Below are positions 59,373-64,000 of a stretch of DNA of 64,000 nt, piece after piece. The DNA comes from Vicia villosa (taxonomy: Eukaryota > Streptophyta > Magnoliopsida > Fabales > Fabaceae), in the NCBI RefSeq assembly GCF_029867415.1, contig NC_081182.1:10174646-10238645 (forward strand). The letters are read 5' to 3'. The position numbers were made by a program, and so were the translations under genes. The number at the start of each line of letters is the position of its first letter. Position 1 is the stretch's first letter. The notes under the pieces were generated by a model. The model did not search any database and was not told the DNA's origin. It was given only the letters and a program-made list of their open reading frames with translations.

Positions 59373-62300
59373 CTACCCCCACAATTGTGTTAGGCCAACT
59401 TCAGGATCTGATTGAAACCAATAGTCACCATCAACCTGCAAAAATATAAATAAAAATGAATCAATAACAGAAGATATTTTGCAGTTTTTTGGTTTTTAAT
59501 TAATCTTTTAGAGCTTCTATTCATACATCTAAATTCATAGGAGTAATTTGTTGAATTCCAAAAGCCTCTGAGCCATGCGAACTTAAACTCCCAGAAGGGT
59601 TTTTCTGATAACCATTGCTTTCTGATAATCCGACACGCTCCGTTCTGCAGTGGTTGCTACTCCACGATGGGTCCATTGACTCTTCCGGTTGGACACTCAC
59701 ATCCTCTAACTTGTGGTCGTGCTTGCTTCAAGCATGTAAAAGATCAGTTTAAGACACACGAAATAAGGATTTTAAATCAACAATGAAAAAGGATATTAAC
59801 AAGCAAGCGCGGAGAGAAACATAGTACTAATAAAGAAGAAAAGTTAGGGTGCAGTGTTACAGAAGAAAAGTACTTCAAGAGGTACAGATTTATCGGTCCA
59901 GTTGCACTTCTAATAATCATTCTGTACTGCCTTTGGTGGAAGCCTAATTCCTGGCCATTTGAGTGAGAAGTCAATAAGAAACTTGTTATACCGAACATAT
60001 TTTAACATCCATTTAAGTTGAATCCTACCTCATCTGGATCGGGGACCTCAATGAAACTAGCTTTCGGAGCCTTGACTGCAATAAGTTGCTTATTCTGTAA
60101 AAATAGTTTAAAAAGTGAGTGATAATAATGGATACACAATGGTTTTACAAAATTCAATACTTGAAGATAATTGACCTGAAAGCATGGAAGGGTAAGAATA
60201 TCTTCCTTGGTTAAAAAAAGGTACCTAATGATCAAGCAAGCCCAACTATCATGTAAGGTAGCAGTAAGAAATCACAACTAAAATTAAAAAAGTTGTCAGA
60301 ACTCAAAATTTCTTACTTTCCGGTGTTTTCACCTTCTTCCAGGTTTCTGAGAAGCTCCTTCCTTTCGCTGAGAATTGACATAATAAATTTCAATATAAAA
60401 CAAATAGGTAAAAAAAATCATCAACAACATTAGTAGCAACTAACAAACCTTATACACTCCTCAAGTTTGAATTCCTCAGCATATAAACTTTCAACTTCAG
60501 CCTGTAATGGACCAAATTATCAGAGTTGAACTAAACCATTTCCATACTGCAGAGCATTAATTTGTTAAAAATGGAGCTTAAATCCTACATGCAACATTCA
60601 TTTTAAATCATAGTAAAAGGGATAATCAATTTCACGGGTGAAAGCTCGAGTATAAGCTTGCTATTAGTTTACAACCTCTCCTACTAAATTACACACGTAA
60701 ATATAATCCATGAAGCAGGAAGATCAATTGATTCACTTCCACTCTGCAGTTTATAAGTGGTCCTTATATAAAAAGTTGGGTAATGCTAACATGTGCCCTT
60801 AGGGCACATGTTAAAAGCTAAATGTGGAAAAATTTTCTTAAAAATTATGCATTGTTTTCATTAAAAGTTGATAATTAATGTGTTTATCACGTTTTCCAAT
60901 ACAATTTTTCTATATTTAGGTTTCTTAACATTATGTTAGCTTTATCCTAAAAACTTTCATATGTTCTACACATATTTGGCATTTATCATTACTAATTATT
61001 GATAAATCGTGTAGAATTACTGTTATTATTTGGGTTAGATGGGCATACATGGTCTGTGTAAAACAATTTTCCACCGAAAACAAATAAGAAGCCACCATAC
61101 TTCCAAATCATACTACTAATTTCAAACTACTATTACAAAAGTGGGGTGTTGAAACATCATAGTGGATTTTCATTGGATGGTCGTGTAAAACTCTTTTACA
61201 CTGATAGTGCAAATCCTTTAAATCATAATACAGAAATGAGAGATTCCTAGGTGCAATGTCTAATCTGTTGACTAGAAATATGATGCCAAGCAGACAACAA
61301 GATTCCTGAAACCAATGAATTAAAAGAAACCTAAATAGGTTTTCAAAAATTGGTCATGAAAAACTAAGACGAGATGCTTACATTCCAAATTAATCATGCA
61401 AGCTGAGTAAGACCAGAAAAAGTAGAAATGTAGAATACATAATAGCTAACTGACACAAGTAATTAAAGATTGAAAAACCTTTAGAGTATTAACTTGATCC
61501 TCTAGTTCTCGTGGCCCAATTCCATCACAACCCCTGTAAATTAGACCCACCATGTATCATTATTTCATTTCATATACATGATAAAAAGTAACCCAGTAAA
61601 TACCAAACAAACAGATTAGATATTTACTTCCACCGTATATGGTTCTTTGAAGTTTTCTCTATCAATCCTATTCCTTCAAGAACATTTGTAATGTCATAAA
61701 TTCTCCTTTTTTGAACCTGAAAAGATGGATGTTAAACTCATTATTATAAAAATGAAGTGAACCAATGTGATACATATATTATTAAAGCACGGGTAGGTCA
61801 AGCGCAAAATCTGTCCAGCGAACAGGAACCATCAGTCGTATATACAATGAAAGACAAATTGTATACCTCTAAGACCTCAGCAGTTTTATTTAGATCAAGG
61901 GTACCATCCTTAGCATTTTGGATCAAGCTGACAAATTTCTTGGTTAACAATCCTGCAAGCATAATTGTTTAAATCAAGGGTACATGATTAATTGTTTGTC
62001 ATACAAAGAGCCAAATTAACGAAGACACACGCTTAAAAGAGCATGACAGAGGAATGCAGACAGTTGGAGCAAGTACAAAGTATACTCAAGGAGAAAAGAT
62101 CACTCTGAGTATGGACATACCTAAGGAACTGTCATAACGACAGTTGTTTACTGCCGCTGCATTGGCTGACTCTGATATGAAAAGTCCACCCAACAAAAAA
62201 AAAAAACGTGAGAATTGAGTCACTACTAATATGCAAATCAATGCACAATTTAACTTATTCATACCGACATTACGAAAAACTAAGTTACCTCCATTTGTCA

Positions 62301-63463
62301 TCTGAGCCGCTGCAGATTTTGAATTTCTTGAAACTTTTGATTTACCATTATGCTTTCCTCTTTGATTGGTTTCAATTTGAAGAAGAGGAGGAAGATTAAC
62401 CGTATTACTCTGAGTAGGAAACACTTCAACATTACTAGCATGCAAGTTAACATTATTGATTCCGTTTCTTTGACTCAACTGCACAGATAGTTCAATTGAA
62501 AGTAAACAATTAAAGCAAGAGAAAGTATAGTAATTAAATGAACTAATATCTGTCATATACTCACTCTACATTCAAACATTCATTAAACCTCAATCAAACA
62601 CTATAACAGTCATCTAAGCGGAAAACATAATTCAAATCTAACCGATCGATTTGTATAACATCGAACAAAAGAAACATTAAAAAAACTCTAAAATTCGTAT
62701 AAATGATCGATTCAATGATCTCAACCTATGTAGCACCGACACCTCTGGAAAAAAAGTGTGTCCATGACAGTGTCGGACACCAGCACAAACACTTGTGATT
62801 ACGTTTAATCTATTCATTTTCTCAAATTATTACCGGTGTCACCGTGTCAGTGTTAGTGACGTGTTCGGAGTGTTCGTGCTTCATAGATCTCAACTGAGCC
62901 TAGAAAGGTTTTAACCTATATAGCACGAACACTTCTGAAAAGGTGTGTCAGTGTATGAAACTAACACCGACACTTGTGATTATGATTAATTTATTCATTT
63001 TTTCAAATTATTACTAGCTTCAACGTGTCAGTGTCGTGTTCTCGTGTTTTAGTGTCCGTGCTTCATAACTTCTAACAATCCGTATACATGAATGAATGAA
63101 TTTCCACTTCAAATTCAGGTTATGTACCCTAATAAGCATGTGTGATCCTATTTTATAATTCATAACAATAATAATGATAATTGGACCAAAAATTGACATA
63201 AAATTAATAGAGTAAGAATTAGTTATGATAATGAACAATAAATTCAGAATTTAGAGAATATATGAACCGATCTTGAGATTTAATGAATTAAATTGATGAA
63301 TAATATTCACAGTGCATGTGATGTAAGAATGAATTAAAAAAAATGAAGAACTTACGGGAAGCATAGGAGTATAAGGATTCACATGAGAAGGGTTAGGGGA
63401 ATGCAATAAATCGAATTTGAATGGTGAGAAATGGTGAATTTGATCTTCCCCTGGTGTCGACAT
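59373..63463 (-). CDS. E2F transcription factor, 13 exons
   Basis: Exons (minus strand): 63463-63356, 62478-62289, 62171-62121, 61952-61867, 61716-61628, 61533-61479, 60501-60449, 60367-60317, 60224-60176, 60094-60029, 59950-59874, 59725-59527, 59435-59373. The frame joins cleanly to 1137 bp, 378 residues. The N-terminal region is Ser/Pro-rich. The winged-helix DNA-binding domain (about residues 115-180) holds [14 protein letters not shown] and [19 protein letters not shown] leucine-rich coiled coil ([14 protein letters not shown]) then serves DP dimerisation. The marked-box region holds [29 protein letters not shown] and [12 protein letters not shown]. The acidic C-terminus, [17 protein letters not shown], is the retinoblastoma-related (RBR) binding end. 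These factors bind TTTSSCGS sites with DP partners and control S-phase genes. The length is nearer Arabidopsis E2FC than E2FA/E2FB, so E2FC-like is a guess. Confidence 0.95.
60775..61235. repeat. Small inverted-repeat sequences in E2F intron 6
   Basis: TAACATGTGCCCTTAGGGCACATGTTA (60787-60813) is a near-perfect palindrome at the start of a possible MITE that may end at GTTAGCTTTATCC near 60947. A second block, TTTCATTGGATGGTCGTGTAAAACTCTTTTACACTGA (61168-61203), has the look of a MITE end. Borders are unproven. Confidence 0.35.
62726..62885. mobile_element. Short MITE with 9-bp TSD in E2F intron 1
   Basis: Ends CTATGTAGCACCGACAC and GTGTTCGTGCTTCATA are inverted repeats. They are flanked by perfect GATCTCAAC repeats (62717-62725 and 62886-62894). 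A 9-bp duplication points to the Mutator superfamily. 160 bp, non-coding. Confidence 0.75.
62916..63067. mobile_element. Second copy of the same MITE family in E2F intron 1
   Basis: CTATATAGCACGAACAC ... GTGTCCGTGCTTCATA, about 80 percent like the copy 30 bp away. The flanks GGTTTTAAC and ACTTCTAAC agree at only 6 of 9 positions, so its target duplication is decayed or it arose by local duplication. Confidence 0.65.
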
Positions 63464-64000
63464 GAATGAAATGATGAAATTGAATGGAAGATGAATGAAT
63501 GATGAAGAAAATGGAAGAAGTAGAAGAAGAAGAAGAAGAGAGAGAGAGTGAGGGTTTAGTTTAGCGGCAGAGAATTGGATTGAATTTGAGGGGGAAGAAT
63601 GAAAGAAGAGTGAGGTGAAATTGTGGAGATGGAAATAACGTAAACAAAGTGTGATGTGATTTGATTCTCTCTTAATGGAAGTGAAGTGTGATGATGTGTT
63701 GGCAAACGAGGCCGCCAATGCTAAACAAACAGAAGAAGCGGTGGTGTATTCAGTTCGAATGCGTACGCTACCCCGCCTTTTGTTTTTGCTTTTTCTCTCT
63801 TAATGGGCCCAGACCTGGGCTTTTTTTACCTTCTGGGCCTCACTTTTCTTTTATGAAAATTTATCCTGCCACCTCTAAAATTTGACGTGGCACCCCACAA
63901 TTGCAGTGCTTTTAGCATATTATTCTTTGGTAATTTTTACTTAAATGGTGTCTTTTCCGGATTTTTTAGAAAATTTTTATGATTTTTTATCGTATTTTTC
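63464..64000. other. 5' leader and upstream region of the E2F gene
   Basis: Read on the minus strand, the leader has a CTCTCTCTCTTCTTCTTC tract (plus 63527-63548), a usual feature of plant 5' UTRs. No additional gene was recognised to the window end. Confidence 0.45.

Noticed and set aside
62208..62399. 63-codon plus-strand frame inside the E2F locus
   Set aside because: Antisense to E2F exon 2 and its intron; the spliced minus-strand frame accounts for this DNA.

Overview
This is a repeat-rich plant nuclear scaffold, most likely from a papilionoid legume. The evidence is spliceosomal introns with GT..AG borders, plant-type genes (HVA22-like, a plant E2F, DPH5, a membrane-anchored GH9 endoglucanase), and legume-style repeats: an Ogre-like LTR of about 4.9 kb, Tekay-like and Athila-like LTRs, plant L1 LINEs with a DUF4283-type ORF1, hAT and Mutator MITEs, and (TA)n tracts. 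Species assignment is inference. A 100-base N gap lies at 24061-24160.

Layout. 1-6085 is a higher-order tandem array of AT-rich monomers of about 235 bp alternating with three broken copies, on the minus strand, of the 5' part of an RNase T2 (S-RNase-like) gene. 6086-17514 is nested LTR retrotransposon sequence: a minus-strand Tekay-like LTR with a solo Athila-like LTR inside it, an unrecognisable internal stretch, a complete Ogre-like LTR, and part of a second Tekay-like LTR. 17515-18310 is a decayed plant mobile domain (PMD) gene. 18311-24060 is a fairly young L1-type LINE cut off by the gap.

24161-32910 and 42639-51387 are two almost identical copies of one segment of about 8.75 kb. Each copy holds a complete five-exon DPH5 gene, hAT relics, an OTU-protease fragment and a Ty3/gypsy pol relic. 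Copy 1 starts exactly at the N gap and ends abruptly inside a fold-back element, against a GH9 gene broken in its second coding exon. This suggests either a very recent rearrangement or an assembly error. Between the copies are the GH9 fragment, a possible zinc-finger (GRF-like) relic, a decayed second LINE and two hAT elements with clear 8-bp target duplications.

51388-64000 holds the rest of the fold-back element, an Athila-like gag/PBS/LTR relic, and then the most gene-like part of the window: a complete HVA22-like gene (+) and a complete 13-exon E2F gene (-) facing tail to tail.

The cellular genes do not form a pathway together. They are DPH5 (diphthamide on eEF2), GH9 (cell wall cellulose), HVA22-like (ER shaping) and E2F (cell cycle). 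The most unusual signals are the RNase T2 fragments carried in a tandem array, the 18.478-kb-offset near-identical duplication, and a shared layout of paired short words (20-22 bp apart, pairs often about 70-80 bp apart) in three different LTR sequences.
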